Below are positions 1-6,412 of a stretch of 6,545 nucleotides of DNA, piece after piece. This DNA is from Porticoccaceae bacterium. Lineage in GTDB: Bacteria > Pseudomonadota > Gammaproteobacteria > Pseudomonadales > Porticoccaceae. The position numbers were made by a program, and so were the translations under genes. The DNA lies in assembly GCA_023255165.1 (NCBI GenBank), contig JALRJD010000272.1:1-6545 (forward strand). The letters are read 5' to 3'. How positions within the stretch are numbered: position 1 is the first letter of the stretch; each line of letters opens with the position of its first letter. Below the pieces are notes generated by a model that worked only from the letters and a program-made list of their open reading frames with translations, was not told the DNA's origin and made no database searches.

Positions 1-2674
1 CCCAAACTTCTCCTGAGCTCATGTAGCGCCAGTGTGAACCGGATGCCAGTGGCACGTCGGCTGCACCTTCCGCAGTCATTTCGTCAGTGATGTTGCGACC
101 ATAGAGCATCAGGTCCCAGTTTTCTCCGCGCAAACCGGTGCGGATATTCACTTTCTCGAAGCCTTCCTGATAATCAATGGGGTCGAGATCGCCGGTCATA
201 TAGTAACCGTCGGTGAAGTTAACATCGACACTGGCAAACCACACTACGCCGTTGGCAAGTGGGCGGGCATAATCGGCAAACAGCGCGCCGGAGTATTTGG
301 CGCCAATCTGGCCGCCAGCAAGATCCTGGCTTGTTCCAGTTGGAACACCGCCTTCAAACTGCTGCACACAGCCATCGAAGCTGGTCACTGGTGAGTCTGG
401 GGTCAGGGTGCCCAGGCCGCGGATTCCCGATGCCTGTTCAGCTGTACAACCAGCGCCTGGGAACGAACCGTATTCACCGTCGAGGTAGGCCACATTGGCG
501 CCTACAGTCAGGTTGTCGGTCGCCTGCCAGGTCATATCGACTTCGATACCGTCAATGTTGGATGACGCGGCGTTTGCCACAACAAAGCCCAGTCCAACAA
601 AGGTAGATACCTGCTGATCAACATATTCACTGGAGAAAATCGCCCAGTTAAAGTTCATTGAGCCATCCAGCAATGTGTGCTTACCACCAATCTCGAATGA
701 GCTTGCGGTCTCGTCTTCATATGACCAGCCAAGTCCTGGCGCGGTGCGGTCGGGCACTGTGGCAATCTCAACGCCTGGAGCAACAGCAACGTTCAGTAGC
801 GCAGGCTTTTGGTCATCAACCGAGTTGAAGCCACCGCTCTTGAAGCCTTCCGAGTAGCTGGCGTATAACATGCTGGTGTCAGACACTTTCCACTCAAGGT
901 TGATGGCGGGCATCACCTGGTCTGTGGAACGCTTATCGTCAAACTCGTGGTTATAGGTGCCAAACAGGGCGCTTGAAAGAGCTTCAAGCAATGGCGCACT
1001 ACTTGGCGTACCGAGGCCGGTAAAGCCTTCAGTGTTGGCCATAAACGCGGTAGCTGTTTTATCTTCTTCCGTGTAACGCACACCAGCGGTCAAACTCAGG
1101 CTGTCGGTGAGGTTATAGGTACCCTGGAAGAATACTGCCCAGGCATCGGTCTCTTGCGTCCAGTTGGAGACTCGACCCACTGACATCCACAGCGTTTGTC
1201 CTGGAACGCCGGCAGCATAGTTGGTGGGTGATCCCAGTAGAGCATTCAGGCCATTGATTTGCGCAACCTGAGTTGGAGTGAATGCAAGGAAAGTTGGGGA
1301 ACCTGGCCCGGTAACCTGGCCGAAGGCATCGCGTGTTGCCAACAGGGTGCCAGACATAAATGCTGGAACGCCGAGGGTGCCGTCGAGAGCAACGATTCGA
1401 TCAATCGACTGCTTCTGGTTTTCCCAGTAAGCGCCGGTGATAAACGAGAACTTGCCATCGGTTGGAGATGCCAGGCGGAATTCCTGACTGGTTTGCTCGT
1501 AGTCTGAAATATCACTGCGACCAACAAAGTTAACCGGCAGACCATCCGCATCAATGCCGTCTTCGTAGTCATAAGCCGCGCGACCAGTCACCGAAGTGAA
1601 AGTGTAGCCATTGGCCAACTCGATATCGATATTAAGCGAGGTGTCTTCGGTGTTGGTATTGGTGCCTTCAGGCTTTTCAATGCCGGCGTCACAGGCAGCT
1701 GATGAGCGGCCCAGTGAGGCTTCCAATGCACAGCCACCAAACGATTTGGCATCGCGGTAGGCATCGTAGTTACCGGAAGCCAGTGCCGGTGCAAAACCGG
1801 GGAATGCGCTCGGGAACAATTGGGCGCCAAGGGCTGGAATGTAAGGTCCGCCCAGCATTACGCCGTACATAATCGCATCGGCGGCGCCGGTGTTGGCCAC
1901 AGGTGCGAATTGGTTGATCACAATGGTTGAACCGGTACGGATGTGCTCGCTTTCAGCGTGCTTTAATTTGACCGAGACATTTTCAGTGGGATCCCAGGAA
2001 GCGCTGATACGCCACATGGTTTCGTCAGCACTGGGTGACTCTTCATTGGCAAAGCTGTTGTGCAAATAACCATCGCTCTCGCGATCCTTTACCGCAATGC
2101 GCACAGCCAGTGTGTCGGTCAGTGATCCGGCGATATGGCCTTCAATCGTCTGGCCGCCATAGGATTCTTTGGAAACGCTGATTTTGCCGCCGAACTCGTC
2201 GCCAACATTGGCAGACGCGGAAGTGACGTTAATCGCGCCGGCGAGGGTATTCTTACCGAACAGGATGCCCTGGGGGCCGCGCAGTACTTCAACCTGAGCC
2301 AGGTCAAACATACCGGTTCGAACCTGACGGCCTTTGGCCATGTGCACGCCATCGACGTAAAGACCAACTGATTGCTCAAAAGACTGCTGAGCACCAGGGC
2401 CAACACCGCGCATATAAATACCGGTGGCAACCGCGTTCTCTGAAATGCTTAGGTTAGGAACATAGGCCGCGAGATCCTGAAAGCTGTTCATGCCTGCTTC
2501 ATCGATCTTTTCACCGCTAAGGGCAGTCATTGATATAGGCACGTCTTGCAGGCTTTCCGCACGCTTCTGAGCGGTTACGATAACCTCTTCGAGCTGTGCA
2601 GCGTAGGCTCCGCTGGAAATAGTAGCAATGGCTAGCGCCAAGCCACTGAGTTTAAGAAATGAGCTCTTCTTCAT
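1..2674 (-). CDS. TonB-dependent outer-membrane receptor, C-terminus cut by window edge
   Basis: One reading frame stays open for 891 codons from the ATG at 2674-2672 to the window edge, with no stop or frameshift on reading it through. Residues 1-25 form a signal peptide (MKKSS start, hydrophobic core, AYA before A26). A TonB box follows (EEVIVTA, 29-35), then the plug domain with LSGEKI (52-57), YMRGVG (87-92), LYVDGV (105-110) and the conserved VLRGPQGILFGKNTLAG (130-146). The rest is a beta-barrel rich in aromatic and amidated residues, with a typical near-terminal LYGRNITDE segment. Only the last strand, perhaps 10-20 residues, is probably missing. Such receptors import scarce ligands (siderophores, vitamins, glycans, other organics) across the outer membrane using TonB-ExbBD energy. 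The substrate cannot be told from sequence, and no partner gene lies beside it. Cysteines 315/328 and 743/769 probably form loop disulfides. Family call is firm; ligand unknown. Confidence 0.95.
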   Translation of the reverse strand, partial: MKKSSFLKLSGLALAIATISSGAYAAQLEEVIVTAQKRAESLQDVPISMTALSGEKIDEAGMNSFQDLAAYVPNLSISENAVATGIYMRGVGPGAQQSFEQSVGLYVDGVHMAKGRQVRTGMFDLAQVEVLRGPQGILFGKNTLAGAINVTSASANVGDEFGGKISVSKESYGGQTIEGHIAGSLTDTLAVRIAVKDRESDGYLHNSFANEESPSADETMWRISASWDPTENVSVKLKHAESEHIRTGSTIVINQFAPVANTGAADAIMYGVMLGGPYIPALGAQLFPSAFPGFAPALASGNYDAYRDAKSFGGCALEASLGRSSAACDAGIEKPEGTNTNTEDTSLNIDIELANGYTFTSVTGRAAYDYEDGIDADGLPVNFVGRSDISDYEQTSQEFRLASPTDGKFSFITGAYWENQKQSIDRIVALDGTLGVPAFMSGTLLATRDAFGQVTGPGSPTFLAFTPTQVAQINGLNALLGSPTNYAAGVPGQTLWMSVGRVSNWTQETDAWAVFFQGTYNLTDSLSLTAGVRYTEEDKTATAFMANTEGFTGLGTPSSAPLLEALSSALFGTYNHEFDDKRSTDQVMPAINLEWKVSDTSMLYASYSEGFKSGGFNSVDDQKPALLNVAVAPGVEIATVPDRTAPGLGWSYEDETASSFEIGGKHTLLDGSMNFNWAIFSSEYVDQQVSTFVGLGFVVANAASSNIDGIEVDMTWQATDNLTVGANVAYLDGEYGSFPGAGCTAEQASGIRGLGTLTPDSPVTSFDGCVQQFEGGVPTGTSQDLAGGQIGAKYSGALFADYARPLANGVVWFASVDVNFTDGYYMTGDLDPIDYQEGFEKVNIRTGLRGENWDLMLYGRNITDEMTAEGAADVPLASGSHWRYMSSGEVW

Positions 2675-2680
2675 GGACTT

Positions 2681-2686
2681 CCCCTC
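2681..2686 (-). promoter_or_regulatory. Ribosome binding site of the TonB receptor gene
   Basis: GAGGGG on the minus strand lies six bases before the ATG at 2674. It supports this start, which is also the one that yields a complete signal peptide. Confidence 0.7.
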
Positions 2687-3164
2687 GTTGGTATTGGAAA
2701 CGGCTTTGAGACCGCATTTATAATTTTCTATTTCAGCTATCAGACCTTATGCACAGATAACAGGCCTCGTTAGGGAGGCAGCTTGGCGGTAAATGGCATT
2801 AAGGGTGGCGCTAATGGTTAGATTTATTATTGTTTTACTGACTATTTGCGTCAGCTGAAATCATCATATCGCAACCCCATGCTTATGCACTGTCCAAATG
2901 CGACATATGCATGTCAATTTCGGTCATTTCGCGGTTTGCGAGAATTGGTGCACAGAAAAACCCAAGCCAATCCCGGCGTCACTCCAGTCATTGACCAGCT
3001 AGCCAAAATGGTGCTTTGAACCAAGCTTTAATCTGCCTTGGGACGGGCTTCGAGCCGACGCCATCAATCTGCAATATTAGCCGTTTAGAGTCACCGCTCA
3101 ATTCAGTTTGAGTCTGATTGCATGGTCTATATTTACAGTTCCTGCAACAGCGAAACAAATTGAT

Positions 3165-3169
3165 AAGGA
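3165..3169 (+). promoter_or_regulatory. Ribosome binding site that fixes the TTG start of ugd
   Basis: AAGGA lies six bases before the TTG at 3176. An in-frame TAA at 3164-3166 rules out any upstream start, and the next in-frame ATG would be codon 72, beyond the NAD-binding motif. The TTG start is therefore the only sensible one. Confidence 0.85.
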
Positions 3170-3175
3170 ACTGTC

Positions 3176-4582
3176 TTGAAGCTAACAATCTTTGGAAGTG
3201 GTTATGTGGGTCTGGTGACCGGCGCCTGTTTTGCCAATGTCGGCAATCAAGTGGTCTGCGTTGATATTGATAAAGCCAAGGTTGAGGCTCTGAGTTGCGG
3301 CCATGTGCCGATCTATGAGCCCGGGTTGGAGAGCTACCTGAGCGGCGCCCTGGCAGACGGCAGCATTCAATTTACCACTGATGCCGCGATGGCGGTGAAA
3401 CACGCGGAGATAATCTTTATCGCGGTGGGCACACCAGCCAATGAAGATGGTTCCGCCGACCTGCAATATGTGCTCAAGGTCGCCGAGACGATTGGCCAAC
3501 AGATGGATGGCTACAAGGTGGTGGTCAATAAATCGACGGTGCCGGTGGGCAGCGCCGATCGGGTCAAGGGTCAGATTCAGGCGGCCCTCGACAAGCGCAA
3601 GTTTAACTGCGAATTCAGTGTCGCATCCAATCCCGAATTTCTCAAAGAGGGCGCCGCAATCGGCGATTTTACCCGTCCCGACCGCATTGTTGTCGGCACC
3701 GACAGCGAGCGGGTGGAAGCGATGATGCACGAGCTTTACGCACCCTATAATCGCCAGCGCGACAAGCTGCTGTTTATGGACGTGCGCTCCGCCGAGTTAA
3801 CCAAATATGCGGCCAATTCAATGCTGGCGACCAAGATCAGTTTTATCAATGAAATCGCCAATATCGCAGAGCGTGTCGGCGCGGATATCGAACAGGTGCG
3901 GCTGGGCATGGGATCCGATCCACGCATTGGTTACAGCTTTATCTATCCCGGCTGCGGTTTTGGCGGCTCCTGCTTTCCCAAGGATCTGCGGGCTATGGAG
4001 GCAACCGCGATTAACGCGGGCTATCAGCCCAAACTGCTGAGTGCGGTGACCGCGGTAAACAACGAGCAGAAGCATCGCCTGTTTGAGAAGTTGCAGCACT
4101 ATTTTGATGGTCAGCTGAATGGCAAGACAATCGCCCTTTGGGGTTTGGCATTTAAGCCCGGCACCGATGATATGCGCGAGGCGCCCAGTCGGTTGTTGAT
4201 GGAATCGCTGTGGCAGCAGGGCGCAACCGTGCGCGCCTACGACCCTCATGCCATGGATGCCACTCAGGCTCTCTATGGCGAGCGCGATGATCTGGTACTC
4301 TGCGGCACCAAAGAGGCGGCGCTAAGTGGCGCGGATGTACTGGTGGTTTGTACCGAGTGGAAGCCATTCTGGTCGCCGGATTTTGCGCATATCAAATCGG
4401 TTTTGACCTACCCGGTTATCTTTGATGGGCGCAATCTCTATGATCCGCAAAGACTGCAGGATCAGGGTTTGCAGTACTTTGCTATTGGCCGCCAGAATAC
4501 GCTCGCGCCTGCAGGTTTGGGGAAAGATGATTCAGCTGCGGCCGTAGAGATCCTCAAAGCGGACAATATCGTCCTCTCCTAA
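3176..4582 (+). CDS. ugd: UDP-glucose 6-dehydrogenase
   Basis: 468 residues, translated from a TTG codon. The enzyme oxidises UDP-glucose to UDP-glucuronate with two NAD+ in the cytoplasm, supplying precursor for acidic exopolysaccharide, capsule or lipopolysaccharide. The N-terminal Rossmann domain carries GSGYVG (7-12) and the acidic D30 expected to bind the NAD ribose. VGTP lies at 84-87 and KSTVPVG at 119-125. The central domain has NPEFLKEG (152-159), K210 and N214 in ELTKYAANS, and the catalytic cysteine C266 with D270 in GCGFGGSCFPKD. These match the catalytic Thr, Glu, Lys, Asn, Cys and Asp known in the family. The C-terminal domain includes FKPGTDDMREAPS and the usual closing YFAIGR (about 434-439). 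A further tail of about 29 residues follows, its last 16 codons lying antisense to the manC end. GDP-mannose dehydrogenase (AlgD) is a relative, but the overall pattern favours the UDP-glucose enzyme. Confidence 0.96.
   Translation: MKLTIFGSGYVGLVTGACFANVGNQVVCVDIDKAKVEALSCGHVPIYEPGLESYLSGALADGSIQFTTDAAMAVKHAEIIFIAVGTPANEDGSADLQYVLKVAETIGQQMDGYKVVVNKSTVPVGSADRVKGQIQAALDKRKFNCEFSVASNPEFLKEGAAIGDFTRPDRIVVGTDSERVEAMMHELYAPYNRQRDKLLFMDVRSAELTKYAANSMLATKISFINEIANIAERVGADIEQVRLGMGSDPRIGYSFIYPGCGFGGSCFPKDLRAMEATAINAGYQPKLLSAVTAVNNEQKHRLFEKLQHYFDGQLNGKTIALWGLAFKPGTDDMREAPSRLLMESLWQQGATVRAYDPHAMDATQALYGERDDLVLCGTKEAALSGADVLVVCTEWKPFWSPDFAHIKSVLTYPVIFDGRNLYDPQRLQDQGLQYFAIGRQNTLAPAGLGKDDSAAAVEILKADNIVLS
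4532..4582. other. Convergent 3' overlap of ugd and manC
   Basis: The last 16 codons and the stop of ugd overlap the last 16 codons and the stop of manC on opposite strands. Neither an intergenic gap nor a U-tract terminator separates the two genes, so each transcript must run into antisense of the other before it ends. Confidence 0.9.
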
Positions 4583-5941
4583 ATAGGCACCAGACTGTAT
4601 CTCAATAAGTTCGATGGCAATCTTGCCCGGATTTTCCAATGAGTGCACCGCACCAATCGGGATATAGACAGACTCATTCTCGCAGACCAGGCGCTCGACA
4701 TTGTCGATGGTGACCTTTGCCGTGCCATTGACCACTACCCAGTGTTCGGCGCGGTGATGATGCATCTGCACCGACAGTTTGGCCTGGGGTTTCACGGTGA
4801 TGCGCTTGACCTGAAAGCGCGACCCCTGATCCATGGAATCGTACTTGCCCCACGGGCGATAGACTTCCCGGTGATGGATATACTCCGTGCGCTGTTGTTG
4901 CTTGAGTATCTCAACCAGCTGTTTGACCTTCTCGACCTGATCCTTGTGCGCCACCAGCAGCGCATCTTTGGTATCCACAATAACCGTGTCATTGATTCCC
5001 AGCGTCGCCACCAGTTTGTGCTCGGCATGAATATAGTTGTTGCTGCTTTCAAGACCAATGGTGTCGCCAATCTCAACATTGCCATCGCCATTTTTAGGTA
5101 ACAGCTCCAGTAGCGAGGACCAGCTACCCAGATCGTTCCACTTCGGGTCCATCGCCATCACCATGGCGTTTTGGGTTTTTTCCATCACCGCGTAGTCAAT
5201 CGATTCGGCAGGGCAGTCGCCGAAAAGTTTGTGGTCGGGACGGATAAAATCCATATCCGTGCTGTTTTCACTCCAGGCTTGCAGACAGGCGCGGTGAATA
5301 TCCGCTCTATGGGTTTTAAGCTCATCGAGAAAAGTGTCGGCGCGGAACATAAAGATGCCGCTGTTCCAGAGAAACTCACCGCTGGCAACTAACTTCTCGG
5401 CGGTTTTCAGGTCGGGTTTTTCAATAAATTGACTGATCGGTTGCGGATTGTCGGCGGCCGAGGTTCCCGCCGACTTGATATAACCGTAGCCGGTGGCAGC
5501 GTGATTGGGTTTGATACCAAAGGCAATCAGCTCGCCATTTAATGCGGATTTTTTTGCGCAGGTCACCGCGGCGACAAAATTTTCCGGGCTCTGCATATGG
5601 TGGTCTGCTGGCAGCACCAATAGCGTTGCGGTTGGGTCGATATCCATCGCCCTCAGCGCTGCCAGACAGATTGCCGGTGCCGTATTACGCGCGCAGGGCT
5701 CGAGAATAATGCCATTGTGACCGCTACCGCAGAGACGTAATTGTTCCGCGGCGATAAAGCGATGATCTTCATTGCAGACCACAATCGGCGCGGCGCAATC
5801 GAGCCCCTTAAGGCGAGTAATGGTCGACTGCAACATGGTCTGGTCGCCGACCAGCGGCAAAAATTGTTTGGGGTAGAGTTGTCTCGACAGCGGCCACAGG
5901 CGAGTGCCGGAACCACCAGCGATAATCACAGGTTGGAGCAT
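4532..5941 (-). CDS. manC: Mannose-1-phosphate guanylyltransferase / mannose-6-phosphate isomerase (type II, bifunctional)
   Basis: 469 residues from the ATG at 5941-5939. The enzyme makes GDP-mannose from mannose-1-phosphate and GTP; its C-terminal domain can interconvert fructose-6-phosphate and mannose-6-phosphate. The N-terminal nucleotidyltransferase has GGSGTRLWPLSR (9-20), YPKQF (23-27), LEPCARNTAPAI (80-91), VLPADH (109-114), TGYGYI (150-155), FIEKPD (172-177), LWNSGIFMF (191-199) and WNDLGSW (268-274). The cupin-type isomerase domain has RPWGKYD (362-368) and the metal-binding QMHHHRAEHW (392-401). It ends in GEDDIVRFEDLYGRS, the normal end for this family, and length is typical (about 470). 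AlgA, XanB and CpsB/ManC share this architecture, so the symbol reflects activity rather than pathway. The TTG three bases upstream is in frame, but the ATG is better spaced from the ribosome binding site. It converges with ugd. I found no convincing promoter directly upstream. Confidence 0.96.
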   Translation of the reverse strand: MLQPVIIAGGSGTRLWPLSRQLYPKQFLPLVGDQTMLQSTITRLKGLDCAAPIVVCNEDHRFIAAEQLRLCGSGHNGIILEPCARNTAPAICLAALRAMDIDPTATLLVLPADHHMQSPENFVAAVTCAKKSALNGELIAFGIKPNHAATGYGYIKSAGTSAADNPQPISQFIEKPDLKTAEKLVASGEFLWNSGIFMFRADTFLDELKTHRADIHRACLQAWSENSTDMDFIRPDHKLFGDCPAESIDYAVMEKTQNAMVMAMDPKWNDLGSWSSLLELLPKNGDGNVEIGDTIGLESSNNYIHAEHKLVATLGINDTVIVDTKDALLVAHKDQVEKVKQLVEILKQQQRTEYIHHREVYRPWGKYDSMDQGSRFQVKRITVKPQAKLSVQMHHHRAEHWVVVNGTAKVTIDNVERLVCENESVYIPIGAVHSLENPGKIAIELIEIQSGAYLGEDDIVRFEDLYGRS

Positions 5942-5947
5942 CAAAAA

Positions 5948-5954
5948 TCCCTTT
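5948..5954 (-). promoter_or_regulatory. Ribosome binding site that favours the ATG start of manC
   Basis: AAAGGGA on the minus strand ends six bases before the ATG at 5941 but only three before the in-frame TTG at 5944. The spacing favours ATG and a protein beginning MLQPVIIAGG, as is usual in this family. Confidence 0.75.
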
Positions 5955-6033
5955 GAATTAATTGTGCAATGCGCTTTGTGTAAACCCTGATTTGCGTTAC
6001 CGGGTTATCTGTTTAACTGTAGTCTGAATTGTC

Positions 6034-6062
6034 TTGAATTTCCTTGGCGCCACCGCTATATT
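6034..6062 (+). promoter_or_regulatory. Probable sigma70-type promoter for tRNA-Val
   Basis: TTGAAT (6034-6039) and TATATT (6057-6062) are separated by exactly 17 bases, with four of six and five of six matches to the consensus. The bases after the -10 (AGCCGCCC) form a GC-rich discriminator, as is common at stringently controlled stable-RNA promoters. Transcription would start near 6069 and give a leader of about 195 bases before the tRNA. The link to the tRNA is an inference from direction and from the lack of any other plus-strand gene downstream. Confidence 0.55.
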
Positions 6063-6068
6063 AGCCGC

Positions 6069-6242
6069 CCTCTGAAGAGAGGCCCTGAGAATATCACCTT
6101 GATATGAAGGGGGTCGGTGGTTCGACAAAATGCGGTTGAGCATTTTGGACGAGCCCCCTTCGATAGAAGGGAGGCGCAAGCCCCGAAGGGGTTGAAACAG
6201 CTGTCAGCTGTTTCAATCAGTCCGCTCGGTACCGAGATGGAC
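6069..6242. repeat. Chain of short, mutually unrelated inverted repeats upstream of tRNA-Val
   Basis: In order: CCTCT-GAAG-AGAGG (6069-6082); ATATC-ACCTT-GATAT (6091-6105); GAAGGGGG (6106-6113) pairing with CCCCCTTC (6154-6161), enclosing CAAAATGC (6126-6133) and GCATTTTG (6140-6147); CCCTTC-GATA-GAAGGG (6156-6171), which excludes the previous outer stem; CCCC-GAA-GGGG (6181-6191); TTGAAACAGCTG and its exact inverse around a single central T (6192-6216); and GTCC/GGAC (6220-6242) around the perfect palindrome CTCGGTACCGAG (6225-6236). Arms are perfect and almost contiguous, but stem sequences differ, so this is not a REP or BIME family of one sequence. None has a U-tract, so they are not terminators. 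Confidence 0.85.
6095..6125 (+). pseudogene. Fragment of a second tRNA-Val (anticodon arm to T-loop)
   Basis: These 31 bases match 6293-6323 of the intact tRNA-Val at 28 positions without gaps, from CACCTTGA in the anticodon arm to GGTTCGA in the T-loop. Similarity stops sharply at the T-loop, and what precedes it aligns no better than roughly chance. There is no acceptor stem or matching D-arm, so it cannot fold as a tRNA. It may be a decayed tandem tRNA copy or an attachment-site relic left by an integrated element. Confidence 0.75.
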
Positions 6243-6264
6243 GTAAGAGTAAACAGGTTTTTGT

Positions 6265-6341
6265 ACGACCGTAGCTCAGTTGGTTAGAGCACCACCTTGA
6301 CATGGTGGGGGTCGGTGGTTCGAGTCCACTCGGTCGTACCA
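6265..6341 (+). tRNA. tRNA-Val (anticodon GAC)
   Basis: A 77-base cloverleaf with encoded CCA. The acceptor stem ACGACCG (6265-6271) pairs perfectly with CGGTCGT (6331-6337), followed by discriminator A and CCA. The D-arm is GCTC/GAGC around AGTTGGTTA. The anticodon arm is CCACC/GGTGG with loop TTGACAT, anticodon GAC at 6299-6301, reading GUC and GUU. The variable loop is GGGTC. The T-arm is GGTGG/CCACT with loop TTCGAGT. Apart from the acceptor stem, it closely follows the E. coli tRNA-Val(GAC) sequence as I recall it. The acceptor begins with an A-U pair rather than the G-C of E. coli. It has its own likely promoter upstream and a terminator directly downstream, so it appears to be a single-gene unit. 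Confidence 0.98.
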
Positions 6342-6349
6342 AACAAATA

Positions 6350-6377
6350 AAGCCTCGCATTTATGCGGGGCTTTTTT
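6350..6377 (+). terminator. Intrinsic terminator of tRNA-Val
   Basis: AAGCCTCGCA (6350-6359) and TGCGGGGCTT (6364-6373) form a ten-pair stem with one T-G wobble and a TTTA loop, followed by a run of T. It begins eight bases after the tRNA CCA end. The flanking AAACAA and TTGTTT extend the symmetry, so it may also work on the minus strand. Confidence 0.92.
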
Positions 6378-6412
6378 GTTTGTGCGTGAGAGAGGCGAGA
6401 ACCACGGTACGA

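Larger units (their letters stand above)
2675..3175. other. Divergent intergenic region, no gene seen
   Basis: About 500 bases separate two genes that run away from each other, so promoters for both should lie here. I see no convincing coding region: the one short minus-strand frame (2988-3188) runs into the dehydrogenase start and resembles nothing known. A TATAAA on the minus strand at 2717-2722 could be a -10 for the receptor gene, but no good -35 stands at the right distance. A TATATT on the plus strand at 3128-3133 could be a -10 for the dehydrogenase, again with a weak -35 (TTGAGT at 3108-3113 is too close). The hexamer TATGCA occurs three times (2748, 2884, 2906), twice within the longer CTTATGCAC, and the third lies in the near-palindrome GACAT-ATGC-ATGTC (2902-2915). 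Small hairpins occur at GGCT-TCG-AGCC (3046-3056) and around 2764-2779. None has a U-tract, so they are not terminators. Confidence 0.5.
5942..6264. other. Intergenic region between manC and tRNA-Val
   Basis: No gene is seen; the short minus-strand frame at 5997-6179 runs through inverted repeats and is rejected. The stretch nearest manC (5942-6030) must hold its promoter, but I cannot place convincing hexamers. From about 6034 rightwards come a plus-strand promoter, a tRNA-Val fragment and a chain of short inverted repeats leading up to the tRNA gene. These are listed separately. Confidence 0.6.

Noticed and set aside
1246..2430. Several frames of 78-108 codons on both strands within the TonB receptor
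   Set aside because: All are out of frame with a continuous 891-codon receptor and have no domain features.
2988..3188. Minus-strand frame of 66 codons in the divergent intergenic region
   Set aside because: It starts inside the ugd coding start region, its composition does not resemble a known protein, and it has no supporting context.
3182..3730. Long minus-strand frame (182 codons) inside ugd
   Set aside because: It lies wholly antisense to conserved ugd catalytic motifs, has no recognisable domain and is a shadow of a GC-biased gene.
4643..5101. Plus-strand frame of 152 codons inside manC
   Set aside because: It is antisense to the conserved ManC isomerase domain and the end of the nucleotidyltransferase domain, and shows no protein family features.
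5997..6179. Small minus-strand frame upstream of manC
   Set aside because: It covers the tRNA promoter, the tRNA fragment and hairpin arms, with no ribosome binding site or recognisable product.
6192..6216. The 25-base inverted repeat as an intrinsic terminator
   Set aside because: It is followed by TCAG rather than a T-run, and it lies upstream of the tRNA within the presumed leader.
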